Position numbers and translations under genes: made by a program. From NCBI RefSeq assembly GCF_020075545.1, contig NZ_JAIQZK010000002.1:372001-436000 (forward strand): a stretch of 64,000 nucleotides of DNA. The letters run 5' to 3'. This DNA is from Nocardioides sp. TRM66260-LWL (GTDB lineage: Bacteria > Actinomycetota > Actinomycetes > Propionibacteriales > Nocardioidaceae). The notes below the pieces were generated by a model. It ran no database searches. It had not been told where the DNA came from and was given only the letters and a program-made list of their open reading frames with translations. Each line of letters begins with the position of its first letter. The stretch's first letter is position 1. Below, piece after piece: positions 7,434 through 16,855 of the stretch.

Positions 7434-9122
7434 GTGACCGAGGCCCCCACCCCCGTCAGCGCGTCCCGACCGCCCGCGCTCGTCCTCGTCTCCGGCGATC
7501 ACCTCGACGAGCTGGTGGCCGCGTTCGGACGCTACGCCGCGGAGTACGCGGTCCACACCGCGCGCGACTGCGTGGAGGCCTGCGAGGTCACCCGGGCGCT
7601 GCGGGCCGAGGGCGTCCACGTGGCGCTGTTCGTCACGACCTCGACGCTGCCCGACGCGCACGTGCTCGAGGCGATCGGACGCTGGCGGGCGCTGGTGCCC
7701 ACGGCACGCCGCGTCATCGCCGCGCACTGGGACCGCTTCCTCGCCGACGCGTCCGCGCTGCGCCCCGGCATGGCGTCCGGCAAGTACGACGCCTACCTGC
7801 TGCTGCCCCGCGGCACCCGCGACGAGGAGTTCCACCACGCCGTCACCGACCTGCTGAGCGACTGGGGCTCCACGGTGCCCGACCCCGAGGTCGTGGCGGT
7901 CAAGATCGTCAGCCCGCACCGCGACGGCGCGGTGCTCGCGATCCGCGACTACCTCGACCGCATGGGCATGCCGCACCGCGTCTACGACCCCGACTCCGAC
8001 GCCGGCGTCGCCGTGCGCGCGCACTTCCCCGACGACGCGCCCTACCCGCTGGTGTGGTCGGCGACCCGGGCGGCCATCGCCGGGGCGACCGTGCGCGCCG
8101 TCGCCACCTCCATCTACGGCGTGCCCGGCGAGATCCGCGTCGACGGCGTCGTCGACGTCTGCGTGGTCGGCGCCGGCCCCGCGGGGCTCGGCGCGGCCGT
8201 CTACGCGGCGTCCGAGGGGCTCGGCTGCGTGGTGCTGGAGTCGGAGGCGATCGGCGGCCAGGCGGGCACCAGCTCGATGATCCGCAACTACCTCGGCTTC
8301 CCCCGCGGCATCTCCGGCATGCGGCTGGCCATGCGGGCGCGCAACCAGGCGCTGCGCTTCGGCACCGAGTTCAACACCGGCTGGCCCGTGGCCGCGCTGC
8401 AGCGCGAGGCCGACGGCACGCTGCGGCTGCGCACCGACGGCGGCGACGTGCGCGCCCACACCGTGGTGATCGCCAGCGGGGCGGCGTACCGGGCGCTCGG
8501 CGTCCCGGCGATCGAGGACCTCGTCGGCGCCGGCGTCCACTACGGGGCCGCGCTCACCGCGGCCCGCGAGATGGAGGGCCGCGACGTCTACGTCGTGGGC
8601 GGCGGCAACTCCGCCGGCCAGGCGGCCGTGCACCTGGCGCGGTTCGCCCGCTCGGTGACGATCGTCGTCCGCCGCGCGGGCCTCGAGGCCACCATGTCGA
8701 GCTACCTGATCAACGAGATCGCCCAGAACCCGATCATCCACGTGCGGCCGCGCACCGTCGTCGCCGACGGCGGCAGCGAGGAGGGTCGCCTCGCCTGGCT
8801 CGACCTCGCCGACCACGAGGCCGGCACCACCGAGCGCGTCGCGGCCGACGGGCTCTTCCTGCTGCTGGGCGCCGACCCGTGCACCGACTGGCTCTCGGAC
8901 GAGGTCGCGCGCGACGACCGCGGCTTCGTGCTCACCGGACGCGACGTGCCCCGCGACCTCTGGGTCGACGGCCTGCCGCCGGAGAGCCTCGCCACCAGCG
9001 TCCCGGGCGTCTTCGCGGTCGGCGACGTGCGGGCCGGGTCGATGAAGCGGGTCGCCGCCGCGGCCGGCGAGGGCGCGTCGGTGGTCTCGCTCATCCACGC
9101 CCACCTCGCCGGCGAGGACTGA
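7434..9122 (+). CDS. Receiver-like/thioredoxin-reductase-like fused flavoprotein
   Basis: 562 residues in three parts. Residues about 14-145 look like a response-regulator receiver, but the phospho-acceptor strand reads VALFVTTSTLPD, without the Asp. Residues about 150-235 resemble a thioredoxin/glutaredoxin-like module (KIVSPHRDGAVLAIRDYLD). From about 240 there is a thioredoxin-reductase fold with FAD motif GAGPAGLGAA (246-255), GGQAGTSSMIRNYLGFP, the NAD(P)H motif GGGNSAGQA (389-397) and a final FAD motif FAVGDVR. The CxxC expected of thioredoxin reductase is absent (VHYGAALTAA), so it cannot reduce thioredoxin in the usual way. The family is known in actinobacteria; its function is not. 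GTG at 7434 fits a leaderless transcript. Confidence 0.85.
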   Translation: MTEAPTPVSASRPPALVLVSGDHLDELVAAFGRYAAEYAVHTARDCVEACEVTRALRAEGVHVALFVTTSTLPDAHVLEAIGRWRALVPTARRVIAAHWDRFLADASALRPGMASGKYDAYLLLPRGTRDEEFHHAVTDLLSDWGSTVPDPEVVAVKIVSPHRDGAVLAIRDYLDRMGMPHRVYDPDSDAGVAVRAHFPDDAPYPLVWSATRAAIAGATVRAVATSIYGVPGEIRVDGVVDVCVVGAGPAGLGAAVYAASEGLGCVVLESEAIGGQAGTSSMIRNYLGFPRGISGMRLAMRARNQALRFGTEFNTGWPVAALQREADGTLRLRTDGGDVRAHTVVIASGAAYRALGVPAIEDLVGAGVHYGAALTAAREMEGRDVYVVGGGNSAGQAAVHLARFARSVTIVVRRAGLEATMSSYLINEIAQNPIIHVRPRTVVADGGSEEGRLAWLDLADHEAGTTERVAADGLFLLLGADPCTDWLSDEVARDDRGFVLTGRDVPRDLWVDGLPPESLATSVPGVFAVGDVRAGSMKRVAAAAGEGASVVSLIHAHLAGED

Positions 9123-9132
9123 CGCTCGCGCC

Positions 9133-10035
9133 TCACAGCTCCCGGCGGTGGGGCGGGTCGGCTCCGGGACGCGAGACGGTCACGGCCGCGGCCCGTGCGG
9201 CGTGGGCCAGCAGCGCCTCGATCCGCGCGTCGTCCAGCTCCGGCGTCGTGGCCCAGGGCGCGCCGAGCAGCCCGGCGTCCCACAGCCCGTCGAGGAGGGC
9301 GGCGCCGAAGGTGTCGCCGGCCCCGATCGTGTCGGCCACCGTCACCGGACGCGAGCGCACGTCGACCCGGCCCTCGGCACGGAACCAGGTGGCGCCCTCG
9401 CCCCCGCGCGTGACCACGACCGCGTGCGGGCCCAGCGTCAGCAGCCGCTCCGCTGCGGCGTCGACCCCGAGAGCGGGCCAGAGCGCCTCGAGGTCCTCGT
9501 CGCTCGCCTTCACCACGTCGGCCAGCGCCACCACGCGCTCGACGGCCGCCACCGTGTCCGCGCCGGTGCCGGTGACGGCGGGCCGGGCGTTCACGTCGTA
9601 GGCGACCGGGCAGAGGCTCCGGGCCCGGGCGAGCACGTCGAGCACCTGGTCGCGGCCGGGGGCCACCACGGCGCCCAGGGAGCAGGCGTGGACGACGACC
9701 GGCGCCGGCGCCAGCGGCACCTCGCCGAGGCGCCAGTCGAGGTCGAAGGCGTAGCGGGCCGAGCCGTCGGCCTGGAGCGTCGCGGTCGCCGAGGAGGTGC
9801 GCGCGACGACGGCCGGGTCGCTGCCCGCGGCCACGCCGTCCGCGGCGAGGTGCGCGGCGATCAGCCGGCCGTACGCGTCGTCGGCGTAGGCCGTGGCGAG
9901 GCGCACCGGCCGCTCGAGCCGGGCCAGCGCCACGGCGACGTTCGCGGCGCTGCCGCCGGGGTGCTCGCGGACCGTGCCGTCGGAGGCGTGCACGACGTCG
10001 ACGAGGGCCTCACCGACCACCAGGGCGTAGGACAT
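9133..10035 (-). CDS. PfkB-family carbohydrate kinase (fructokinase-like)
   Basis: 300-residue ribokinase/PfkB fold that phosphorylates a sugar or nucleoside with ATP. Signature 1 is PGGSAANVAVALARL (about 26-40); signature 2 is DTIGAGDTFGAALLDG, containing the catalytic Asp and anion hole. The substrate is not determined; the overall pattern resembles fructokinases. It lies downstream of the rplQ terminator on the same strand, with its own -10-like TAGACC 6 bases before the ATG. Its stop is 10 bases from that of the convergent flavoprotein gene. Confidence 0.9.
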   Translation of the reverse strand: MSYALVVGEALVDVVHASDGTVREHPGGSAANVAVALARLERPVRLATAYADDAYGRLIAAHLAADGVAAGSDPAVVARTSSATATLQADGSARYAFDLDWRLGEVPLAPAPVVVHACSLGAVVAPGRDQVLDVLARARSLCPVAYDVNARPAVTGTGADTVAAVERVVALADVVKASDEDLEALWPALGVDAAAERLLTLGPHAVVVTRGGEGATWFRAEGRVDVRSRPVTVADTIGAGDTFGAALLDGLWDAGLLGAPWATTPELDDARIEALLAHAARAAAVTVSRPGADPPHRREL

Positions 10036-10083
10036 GCGCAGGGTCTACCACAGCGCCCCGACCTCCGGAGGCCGGACGCAGAC

Positions 10084-10116
10084 GACCGGCGCCGTCCGCA
10101 GGGGACGACGCCGGTC
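10084..10116 (-). terminator. Terminator hairpin after rplQ
   Basis: GACCGGCG / CGCCGGTC outer arms (10084-10091, 10109-10116) with an inner CGTCC / GGACG stem, directly downstream of the rplQ stop. Probable end of the alpha operon. Confidence 0.6.
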
Positions 10117-10140
10117 GGCGTGCTGGTGCTGCGCTGAGGA

Positions 10141-10758
10141 TCAGGCCTCGGGCTTGGTCTCCTCGGCGGGGGCCTCGGCGTCCTCGGCCGGAGCCTCGGC
10201 GTCGGCTGCGGCCTCCACGACCGGCGCCTCGGTCTCGAGGGTCTCCTCCGGGTCGGCCTCGGTGACGACGTCGGCCTCGGCGGCCGGCTCCTCGACGGGC
10301 GCGGCCGGAGCGGCGGCCGGGGCCGCCTTGGCCCGCGACGGCTTCGGCTCGTAGGCCTCGGTGACCAGCTCGATCACGGCCATCGGCGCGTTGTCGCCCT
10401 TGCGGGGGCCGATCTTCGTGATGCGGGTGTAGCCGCCGGGACGGTCGGCGAAGGCCGGCGCGATCTCGGTGAAGAGGCGGTGCTGCGGGTAGCCGTTGAC
10501 GACGATGACGCCGTGCTCAGCCAGCTGGGCCTGGTCGACGCTGCGGAAGAGCTCGCGCAGGACGAGGCGACGGTTGTGCAGGTCGCCCTTCTTGGCCTTG
10601 GTGATGAGCTTCTCGGCGTAGGGACGCAGCATGCGCGCCTTGGCCTCGGTGGTGGTGATGCGACCGTGCTCGAACAGGGCGGTGGCCAGGTTGCGCAGGA
10701 TCAGCTTCTGGTGCGCGGGGCTGCCGCCGAGGCGGGCGCCCTTCTTGGGGGTGGGCAT
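10141..10758 (-). CDS. rplQ: 50S ribosomal protein L17
   Basis: 205 residues. Residues 1-120 are canonical L17 ([23 protein letters not shown] start; [14 protein letters not shown]). About 85 further residues form a low-complexity Ala/Glu/Pro tail, a feature seen in several actinobacterial L17 proteins and absent from the about 127-residue E. coli protein. The ATG has GGAGAGGAGA upstream. Last gene of the alpha operon. Confidence 0.97.
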   Translation of the reverse strand: MPTPKKGARLGGSPAHQKLILRNLATALFEHGRITTTEAKARMLRPYAEKLITKAKKGDLHNRRLVLRELFRSVDQAQLAEHGVIVVNGYPQHRLFTEIAPAFADRPGGYTRITKIGPRKGDNAPMAVIELVTEAYEPKPSRAKAAPAAAPAAPVEEPAAEADVVTEADPEETLETEAPVVEAAADAEAPAEDAEAPAEETKPEA

Positions 10759-10829
10759 CTCGTGCTCTCCTCTCCGGCCGTGTCAGGTACCGGGGTAGGC
10801 GGCCCGATGCGGGCCGATGGGATGGGGAC

Positions 10830-10851
10830 GGCCCCCGCGGACGCGGGGGCC
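10830..10851 (-). terminator. Intercistronic hairpin between rpoA and rplQ
   Basis: GGCCCCCGC, loop GGAC, GCGGGGGCC: a perfect 9-bp stem 12 bases after the rpoA stop. It could lower rplQ expression or mark an mRNA processing end. Confidence 0.5.
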
Positions 10852-10862
10852 GCCGTCAGACG

Positions 10863-11879
10863 TCAGTACTGCTCGTCCTCGACGAACGCGTCGTCGTCGT
10901 CGTCGCCGTAGGCGGCCAGGGCCGCGTGCGGGTCGAAGCCGGGGGCGGAGTCCTTGAGGGACAGGCCCATCTCGTGGAGCTTGGCCTTGACCTCGTCGAT
11001 CGACTTCGCGCCGAAGTTGCGGATGTCGAGGAGGTCCTGCTCGGAGCGGCTGATCAGCTCGCCCACGGTGTGGATGCCCTCGCGCTTGAGGCAGTTGTAG
11101 GACCGGACGGTGAGCTGGAGGTCCTCGACCGGCAGGGCCAGGTCGGCGGCGAGCTGCTCGTCGACCGGCGAGGGGCCGATGTCGATGCCCTCGGCCTCGA
11201 CGTTGAGCTCGCGGGCCAGGCCGAACAGCTCGACGAGGGTCTTGCCGGCCGACGCGAGCGCGTCACGCGGCTGGATCGACGGCTTGGTCTCGACGTCGAT
11301 GATCAGCTTGTCGAAGTCGGTGCGCTGCTCGACGCGGGTGGCCTCGACCTTGTAGGTGACCTTGAGGACGGGGCTGTAGATCGAGTCGACCGGGATGCGG
11401 CCGATCTCGTTGTCGGCGCCCTTGTTCTGCACCGCGGAGACGTAGCCGCGGCCCCGCTCGACGACCAGCTCCATCTCCAGCGAGCCGTTCTCCGAGAGGG
11501 TCGCGATGACCAGCTCGGGGTTGTGCACCTCGACGCCGGCCGGGGGCGCGATGTCGGCGCCGGTGACCTCGCCGGCGCCGGACTTGCGCAGGTACATGGT
11601 GACCGGCTCGTCGTTCTCGGAGGAGACGACCAGGCCCTTCAGGTTCAGGATGATCTCGGTGACGTCCTCCTTGACGCCGTCGATCGTCGAGAACTCGTGC
11701 AGGACGGAGTCGATCTTGATGCTGGTGACCGAGGCGCCCGGGATGGAGCTGAGCAGGGTGCGACGCAGCGAGTTGCCCAGGGTGTAGCCGAAGCCGGGCT
11801 CGAGGGGCTCGATGACGAAGCGCGACCGGTAGGTGTCGACGGTCTCTTCGGTGAGAGTGGGGCGCTGTGCGATGAGCAC
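10863..11879 (-). CDS. rpoA: RNA polymerase subunit alpha
   Basis: 338 residues. The N-terminal dimerisation domain (about 1-230) includes [25 protein letters not shown]; after a flexible linker comes the C-terminal DNA/activator-binding domain (about 245-315; [20 protein letters not shown]) and an acidic tail. GTG at 11879 matches the actinobacterial VLIAQRPTL start and has AAAGGA upstream. It follows rpsD after 131 bases. Confidence 0.98.
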   Translation of the reverse strand: MLIAQRPTLTEETVDTYRSRFVIEPLEPGFGYTLGNSLRRTLLSSIPGASVTSIKIDSVLHEFSTIDGVKEDVTEIILNLKGLVVSSENDEPVTMYLRKSGAGEVTGADIAPPAGVEVHNPELVIATLSENGSLEMELVVERGRGYVSAVQNKGADNEIGRIPVDSIYSPVLKVTYKVEATRVEQRTDFDKLIIDVETKPSIQPRDALASAGKTLVELFGLARELNVEAEGIDIGPSPVDEQLAADLALPVEDLQLTVRSYNCLKREGIHTVGELISRSEQDLLDIRNFGAKSIDEVKAKLHEMGLSLKDSAPGFDPHAALAAYGDDDDDAFVEDEQY

Positions 11880-12010
11880 TGGTGGTGTCCTTTCCGGGCC
11901 CGACCGCTATTTGAGGGACCCGAACTGCGAGGTGGTGGAAAGGGAGGTGACGCTGGCTGTGCAGATCGGCGTCGCCCCCGGCCACGAGGACCGGAGGCGA
12001 CGCCGCAGGA

Positions 12011-12619
12011 TCACTTCTTCGAGTAGTACTCGACGATGAGCTGCTCCTGGACCGGGATGTCGATCTGGGCCCGGACGGGGAGCTGGTGCACCAGGATGCG
12101 CATGCGGTTCGGCAGGACCTGCAGCCACGCCGGGACGATCCGCTCGCCGTGGGTCTCGCGAGCCACGATGAACGGGGTCATCTCCAGCGACTTCTCGCGC
12201 ACGTCGACGATGTCGTGGGCCGCGACCTGGTACGAGGGGATGTCGACCTTGCGACCGTTGACCAGGAAGTGGCCGTGGACCACGAGCTGGCGGGCGTGAC
12301 GACGCGTGCGGGCGAAGCCGGCGCGGTACACCACGTTGTCGAGGCGGGCCTCGAGCAGCTGCAGCAGGTTGTCACCGGTCTTGCCCGAGCGGCGCGCGGC
12401 CTCCTCGTAGTAGCGGTGGAACTGCTTCTCCATCACGCCGTAGGTGAAGCGGGCCTTCTGCTTCTCCTGCAGCTGGTTGCGGTACTCGCTCTCCTTGATC
12501 CGCGCGCGGCCGTGCTGGCCCGGCGGGTAGGGGCGCTTCTCGAAGGCGGCGTCGCCGCCCACCAGGTCGACGCCGAGGCGGCGCGACTTGCGGGTCATGG
12601 GGCCGGTGTAACGGGCCAT
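12011..12619 (-). CDS. rpsD: 30S ribosomal protein S4
   Basis: 202 residues, full length. Primary 16S rRNA-binding assembly protein; in E. coli also the translational repressor of the alpha operon. The S4 RNA-binding domain is at about 93-155 (RLDNVVYRAGFARTRRHARQ). The N-terminus (MARYTGPMTRKSRRLG) has no Cys, so this is the zinc-free form. It is 29 bases from rpsK. Confidence 0.98.
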   Translation of the reverse strand: MARYTGPMTRKSRRLGVDLVGGDAAFEKRPYPPGQHGRARIKESEYRNQLQEKQKARFTYGVMEKQFHRYYEEAARRSGKTGDNLLQLLEARLDNVVYRAGFARTRRHARQLVVHGHFLVNGRKVDIPSYQVAAHDIVDVREKSLEMTPFIVARETHGERIVPAWLQVLPNRMRILVHQLPVRAQIDIPVQEQLIVEYYSKK

Positions 12620-12648
12620 CTCTCAAGTCTCCTGTTCTCGGTGTCGGG

Positions 12649-13056
12649 TCAGACGCGGCGGCGCTTGGGCGGGCGGCAGCCGTTGTGGGGCGTGGGCGTG
12701 ACGTCCTGGATGGTGCCGACCTCGAGGCCGATGGCGCCCAGGGAGCGGATCGCGGTCTCGCGGCCCGAGCCCGGGCCCTTGACGAAGACGTCGATCTTCT
12801 TCATGCCGTGCTCCATCGCCCGACGACCCGCGGCCTCGGCGGCCATCTGCGCGGCGAACGGGGTGGACTTGCGCGAGCCCTTGAAGCCGACGGTGCCGGC
12901 GGAGGCCCACGAGATCACCGCGCCGGTGGGGTCGGTGATGGTGACGATGGTGTTGTTGAACGTGCTCTTGATGTGGGCCTCGCCCTGGGCGACGTTCTTC
13001 TTCTCCTTGCGGCGCACCTTCTTGGCGCCGGCCGCGGTGCGGCTCTTGGGAGGCAT
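12649..13056 (-). CDS. rpsK: 30S ribosomal protein S11
   Basis: 135 residues; platform protein that contacts 16S rRNA near the E site. Conserved [15 protein letters not shown] and the C-terminal [18 protein letters not shown] are intact, with a basic N-terminal extension. AGGAG lies upstream of the ATG at 13056. Between rpsM and rpsD in the usual order. Confidence 0.98.
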   Translation of the reverse strand: MPPKSRTAAGAKKVRRKEKKNVAQGEAHIKSTFNNTIVTITDPTGAVISWASAGTVGFKGSRKSTPFAAQMAAEAAGRRAMEHGMKKIDVFVKGPGSGRETAIRSLGAIGLEVGTIQDVTPTPHNGCRPPKRRRV

Positions 13057-13132
13057 CAGTGAACTCCTGAATCAGCTGGTCTGTGAGTGAGATCGGGGAC
13101 GGAGGGTCAGTGGCTCGCCGGGCGGCGAGACG

Positions 13133-13507
13133 TCACTTGGCCTTCTTCTTGCCGGCGACCGTGCGCTTGGGGCCCTTGCGGGTGCGCGCGTTGGTCTTGG
13201 TGCGCTGTCCGCGGACCGGGAGGCCCATGCGGTGACGGCGTCCCTGGTAGCTGCCGATCTCGATCTTGCGACGGATGTCAGCCTGGACCTCGCGACGGAG
13301 GTCACCCTCGATCTTGTAGGAGGCTTCGATGGCGTCGCGGAGCTTGACCAGCTCGTCGTCGCCCAGCTGGTGGACGCGGAGGTCCGGGCTGACGCCCGTC
13401 TCGGCGAGCAGCTTCTGGGCGGTGGTACGGCCGATGCCGTAGATGTAGGTGAGCGCGATCTCGATGCGCTTGTCGCGCGGGAGGTCGACACCGACGAGGC
13501 GTGCCAT
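13133..13507 (-). CDS. rpsM: 30S ribosomal protein S13
   Basis: 124 residues; head protein forming inter-subunit bridges and touching P-site tRNA through its C-terminal tail. Conserved [20 protein letters not shown] at the N-terminus and [20 protein letters not shown] at the C-terminus. Preceded by a 178-base gap from rpmJ without a recognisable gene. Confidence 0.98.
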   Translation of the reverse strand: MARLVGVDLPRDKRIEIALTYIYGIGRTTAQKLLAETGVSPDLRVHQLGDDELVKLRDAIEASYKIEGDLRREVQADIRRKIEIGSYQGRRHRMGLPVRGQRTKTNARTRKGPKRTVAGKKKAK

Positions 13508-13685
13508 GGTGGGTGGCCTTTCCGGGAGGGACGGTGCCCTCCGAGTCGTTCACAGAGGTGTCGGTCGTGTCGCGTCCCGACGACGTCGGGCTCCGGCCTC
13601 TGCTCCGGAGGTGCTCACCGCCCGGGGGCGGCCAGCGATCACGATGAGGAGGTGTTCTGTTGTGGTGGGCCCGGAGGCCCGGCGA

Positions 13686-13799
13686 TCAGCCCTGACGCTG
13701 CTTGTGGCGCGGGTTCTCGCAGATGACCATGACGCGGCCGTGGCGACGGATCACCTTGCACTTGTCACAGATCGGCTTGACGCTGGGGTTGACCTTCAC
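13686..13799 (-). CDS. rpmJ: 50S ribosomal protein L36
   Basis: 37 residues, the standard size. It keeps the zinc-binding Cys/Cys/Cys/His set ([22 protein letters not shown]), so it is the zinc-containing paralogue type. GTG at 13799 gives the conserved [14 protein letters not shown] start, and AGAGAGGGGA lies upstream. It sits between infA and rpsM. Confidence 0.97.
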   Translation of the reverse strand: MKVNPSVKPICDKCKVIRRHGRVMVICENPRHKQRQG

Positions 13800-13825
13800 G
13801 AAGGTCCCCTCTCTGCTGGTGTCGG

Positions 13826-14047
13826 CTACTTGTAGCGGTAGACGATCCGACCCCGGGTGAGGTCGTACGGCGAGAGCTCCACCACCACGCGGTCCTCGGG
13901 GAGGATCCGGATGTAGTGCTGGCGCATCTTGCCGCTGATGTGGGCGAGCACCTTGTGGCCGTTGCTCAGCTCGACGCGGAACATGGCATTCGGAAGGGCC
14001 TCCGTGATGGTGCCCTCGAGCTCGATCACGCCTTCTTTCTTCGGCAT
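13826..14047 (-). CDS. infA: Translation initiation factor IF-1
   Basis: 73-residue OB-fold factor that occupies the A site during initiation. Sequence is canonical ([13 protein letters not shown] through [13 protein letters not shown]). ATG at 14047 matches the usual N-terminus; a GTG three codons upstream (14056) is possible because the GGAGG lies only 2 bases from the ATG. First gene of the alpha section, with a candidate promoter about 210 bases upstream. Confidence 0.96.
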   Translation of the reverse strand: MPKKEGVIELEGTITEALPNAMFRVELSNGHKVLAHISGKMRQHYIRILPEDRVVVELSPYDLTRGRIVYRYK

Positions 14048-14256
14048 GTCCTCCACAATCTGTTCGTCTGCCGTGATGCGACCGGCGCACGGCGTGCGCC
14101 GGGTGGCCCGGGAACCTCCCGCCGGGGCGGGTGGACCTCGTGGGGTCCAGGCAGGCGTCCGACCCGGATCCGCGACGCGCTCCCGCGGACGGGAGCGAGC
14201 TGCGGCCGGGCAGCCGTGGGGCGCCCTGCGGTGGACCCACGTTGGGCCGACACGCC

Positions 14257-14262
14257 AGTCTA
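14257..14262 (-). promoter_or_regulatory. infA: Candidate promoter of the infA-rplQ operon
   Basis: The minus strand reads TAGACT, a TANNNT -10 element, about 210 bases before infA. No strong -35 is evident. The 14048-14303 spacer holds no gene but has several GC-rich inverted repeats, so a structured leader of about 200 bases is likely. Confidence 0.4.
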
Positions 14263-14303
14263 GGGCTGCGGCGGGGGGCTTGACGAATCGAGGGCGACCG
14301 CAC

Positions 14304-15371
14304 TCAGGCGGCCAGCAGCTCCAGCGTGCGCTCGCGGGCCGGCGTCCGGTCCGCTGCGGTGTCGGCGTGGGCGCCCGCGACGGGGCTGATCATCACCTCG
14401 TCGACCTCGAACCGGGCGGCCAGGTCGGCGACCGCCGCCCGCGCCGTCTCCGGGCCGCCGACGATCCAGCGCGACGCCATCGCGTCGAGGAGCCCGCGCC
14501 GATGGTCGTCCAGGTTGTTCCGCACGACCACCTCGGCCTCCTCGACCGGCAGCGCGGCGCTGAGCGGGGCCCCGGTGCGCAGCGCCAGCATCGTCAACTG
14601 CTGCGGGAGGGCCAGACGGCGCGCCTCCTCGTCGGTGTCGGCCACGACGGCGTTGACGGTGACCAGGGTGCGCGGCTCGGCCAGCCGCGAGGAGGGCCGG
14701 AACGTCGAGCGGTACAGGTCAAGCGCCTCGGCGGTGCCCTGGCCGGAGAAGTGGTGGGCGAACACGTACGGGGTGCCCGTGGCGGCGGCGAGCCGGGCCG
14801 AGTAGTCCGACGAGCCGAGGAGCCAGACGGGCGGGACGCCGGTGGCGGCCGGCGTGGCCCGCAGCGCCTGCGGACGCGGCGATCCGGGGACCGTCACGCC
14901 GACGCCCTCGGGGGTCAGCAGCGCCTGCACCTCCTCGACGTACTGCGGGAAGCGCGCGACGGCGTCGTCGGCCACTCCCCCGGCGCCGTGGCGCAGGGCC
15001 ATCGACGTCACCGGATCGGTGCCGGGGGCCCGGCCGATGCCGAGGTCGATGCGACCCGGGAAGGCCGCCTCGAGCAGCGCGAACTGCTCGGCCACGACCA
15101 GCGGGGCGTGGTTGGGGAGCATCACGCCGCCCGAGCCGACCCGGATGCGACGGGTGGCGGCGGCTAGCAGCCCGATCAGCACCGGCGGATGAGTCGACGC
15201 CACGGCCGGCATGTTGTGGTGCTCGGCCACCCAGTAGCGGGCGTAGCCGAGGTCGTCGGCGGTGCGGGCCAGCGCGGTCGAGGCGGCGAGGGCGTCCGAG
15301 GTGGTCTGGCCCGAGCGGACGGGCACCAGGTCGAGGACGGAGAGGGTCGGGGTGCGGCTGGAGTCGGTCAT
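14304..15371 (-). CDS. LLM-class flavin-dependent oxidoreductase
   Basis: 355-residue luciferase-like TIM-barrel monooxygenase of the YhbW/MsnO8-like group; it would use reduced FMN or F420, which the sequence alone does not settle. Markers: [13 protein letters not shown] start, [16 protein letters not shown] (about 44-59), [23 protein letters not shown] and the C-terminal [12 protein letters not shown] at 15371 is preferred over an in-frame TTG 12 bases earlier. It is inserted between map and infA, usually close neighbours. The substrate is unknown. Confidence 0.9.
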   Translation of the reverse strand: MTDSSRTPTLSVLDLVPVRSGQTTSDALAASTALARTADDLGYARYWVAEHHNMPAVASTHPPVLIGLLAAATRRIRVGSGGVMLPNHAPLVVAEQFALLEAAFPGRIDLGIGRAPGTDPVTSMALRHGAGGVADDAVARFPQYVEEVQALLTPEGVGVTVPGSPRPQALRATPAATGVPPVWLLGSSDYSARLAAATGTPYVFAHHFSGQGTAEALDLYRSTFRPSSRLAEPRTLVTVNAVVADTDEEARRLALPQQLTMLALRTGAPLSAALPVEEAEVVVRNNLDDHRRGLLDAMASRWIVGGPETARAAVADLAARFEVDEVMISPVAGAHADTAADRTPARERTLELLAA

Positions 15372-15385
15372 CGTCAGGCTCAACG

Positions 15386-15402
15386 CCGGGCCGTCGGCCC
15401 GG
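15386..15402 (-). terminator. Hairpin after map
   Basis: CCGGGCC, loop GTC, GGCCCGG: a perfect 7-bp stem between the map stop and the LLM oxidoreductase start. It ends 14 bases before that ATG, so the LLM gene either depends on read-through or has a promoter overlapping it. Confidence 0.45.
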
Positions 15403-15432
15403 ATTCCTCGTGCACGCGATGTCGTCCCGGCG

Positions 15433-16266
15433 TCAGTCGGCGAGCGGGCCGAACGGGACGCCGAGCGCGGTGAGCCGCTCCTCGCCCCCGTCGAGCGCGG
15501 TGAGCACCCAGGCGCCGTGCTCGGTCAGCACGAAGGTGTGCTCGCTGTGGGCCCCCCAGGAGCCGTCCTCGGTGACGACGGTCCAGTCGTCGTCGAGGGT
15601 GACCGAGCGGGCCGAGCCGAGGGTGACCATCGGCTCGACCGCCAACGCCAGGCCCGCGACCAGGCGCGGGCCGCGTCCGGGACGCCCCTCGTTGGGGACG
15701 TCGGGATCCAGGTGCATGGCCGTGCCGATGCCGTGCCCGGTGTAGTCCTCGAGGATGCCGTAGCGGCCCCGCGACCGGACGTGGGACTCCACCGCATGGG
15801 AGATGTCGCCCACCCGACCTCCGACGCGTGCGGCCGCGATCCCCGCCCACAGGGCGTCCTCGGTGACGTCGATCAGCGTGCGCACCTCGGGTCGCGCCGC
15901 GGCGGGATCGCCGACGACCACGCTGAACGCGGCGTCGCCGTGCCAGCCCTCCACGATCGCGCCGCAGTCGATCGACACGAGGTCGCCGTCCTCGAGCGCC
16001 CGGGCGCCCGGGATGCCGTGCACCACCTCGGCGTTGACCGAGGCGCAGATGGACGCCGGGAACCCGTGGTAGCCGAGGAACGAGGGCGTCGCGCCGGCGG
16101 ACCGGATGGAGTCCTCCGCGATCGCGTCGAGCTCGCCGGTCGTGACGCCCGCCCGCACGTGCGAGCGGAGCGTCTCGAGCGTGCGACCGACGACCAGACC
16201 GGCGCGGCGCATCAGCAGCAGCTGCTCGGGGCTCTTGACCTCGAGCCCGCGGTCACGCCAGCCCAT
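15433..16266 (-). CDS. map: Methionine aminopeptidase, type I
   Basis: Removes the N-terminal Met from nascent proteins. 277 residues. The five metal ligands are visible: Asp100 (SIDCGA), Asp111 (HGDAAF), His178 (GHGIGTAMH), Glu211 (VEPM) and Glu242 (SEHTF). No N-terminal zinc-finger or SH3-binding extension. ATG at 16266 lies 14 bases after the adk stop, in the usual secY-adk-map order. Confidence 0.97.
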   Translation of the reverse strand: MGWRDRGLEVKSPEQLLLMRRAGLVVGRTLETLRSHVRAGVTTGELDAIAEDSIRSAGATPSFLGYHGFPASICASVNAEVVHGIPGARALEDGDLVSIDCGAIVEGWHGDAAFSVVVGDPAAARPEVRTLIDVTEDALWAGIAAARVGGRVGDISHAVESHVRSRGRYGILEDYTGHGIGTAMHLDPDVPNEGRPGRGPRLVAGLALAVEPMVTLGSARSVTLDDDWTVVTEDGSWGAHSEHTFVLTEHGAWVLTALDGGEERLTALGVPFGPLAD

Positions 16267-16280
16267 GTGCGGGAGGCGGG

Positions 16281-16853
16281 TCAGCGCGCGACGGCGTCGA
16301 GCGCCGCCAGGATGCGCGCCGTGACCTCGGCGACCTCGCCGAGACCGTCGACCTCGTGGATCAGGCCGCGCTCGCGGTAGACGTCGATCAGCGGCGCGGT
16401 CTGCTCGAGGTAGACCTCCTGCCGGCGGCGGATGACGTCCTCGGTGTCGTCCGCGCGACCCTCCGTGACGGCTCGCTGAAGCAGCCGCTGGACGATCTCG
16501 TCCTGGTCGACGGTGAGCACGACGACGGCGTCGAGCGAGGCGTCGCGCGCCTGCAGCATGCCGTCGAGCTGCGCGACCTGGTCGACCGTGCGCGGGTAGC
16601 CGTCGAGGAGGAAGCCCTTCTCGGCGTCGGGCTCGTCGAGCCGGTCGGCGACCATGCGGTTGGTGACCTCGTCGGGCACGTACTCGCCGGCGTCCATGTA
16701 GCGCTTGGCCTCGAGACCGAGCGGCGTGCCCTGCCCGACGTTCGCGCGGAAGATGTCGCCGGTGGAGATCGCGGGGATGCCGTGGCGCTCCGCGACGACC
16801 GCGGCCTGGGTGCCCTTGCCCGCTCCCGGCGGGCCCATGAAGATCAGTCTCAT
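16281..16853 (-). CDS. adk: Adenylate kinase
   Basis: Interconverts ATP + AMP and 2 ADP. 190 residues: P-loop [10 protein letters not shown] (7-16), STGDIFRA in the AMP-binding region, LLDGYPRT, and the short LID form without the four-Cys zinc insertion ([12 protein letters not shown]). ATG at 16853 lies 2 bases after the secY stop, so the two are tightly coupled. Confidence 0.97.
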   Translation of the reverse strand: MRLIFMGPPGAGKGTQAAVVAERHGIPAISTGDIFRANVGQGTPLGLEAKRYMDAGEYVPDEVTNRMVADRLDEPDAEKGFLLDGYPRTVDQVAQLDGMLQARDASLDAVVVLTVDQDEIVQRLLQRAVTEGRADDTEDVIRRRQEVYLEQTAPLIDVYRERGLIHEVDGLGEVAEVTARILAALDAVAR

Positions 16854-16855
16854 CG

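Noticed and set aside
14048..14056. GTG 14056 as the infA start
   Set aside because: It would add Val-Glu-Asp before the universally conserved MPKKEG-type start; kept only as an alternative because the Shine-Dalgarno spacing to the ATG is short.
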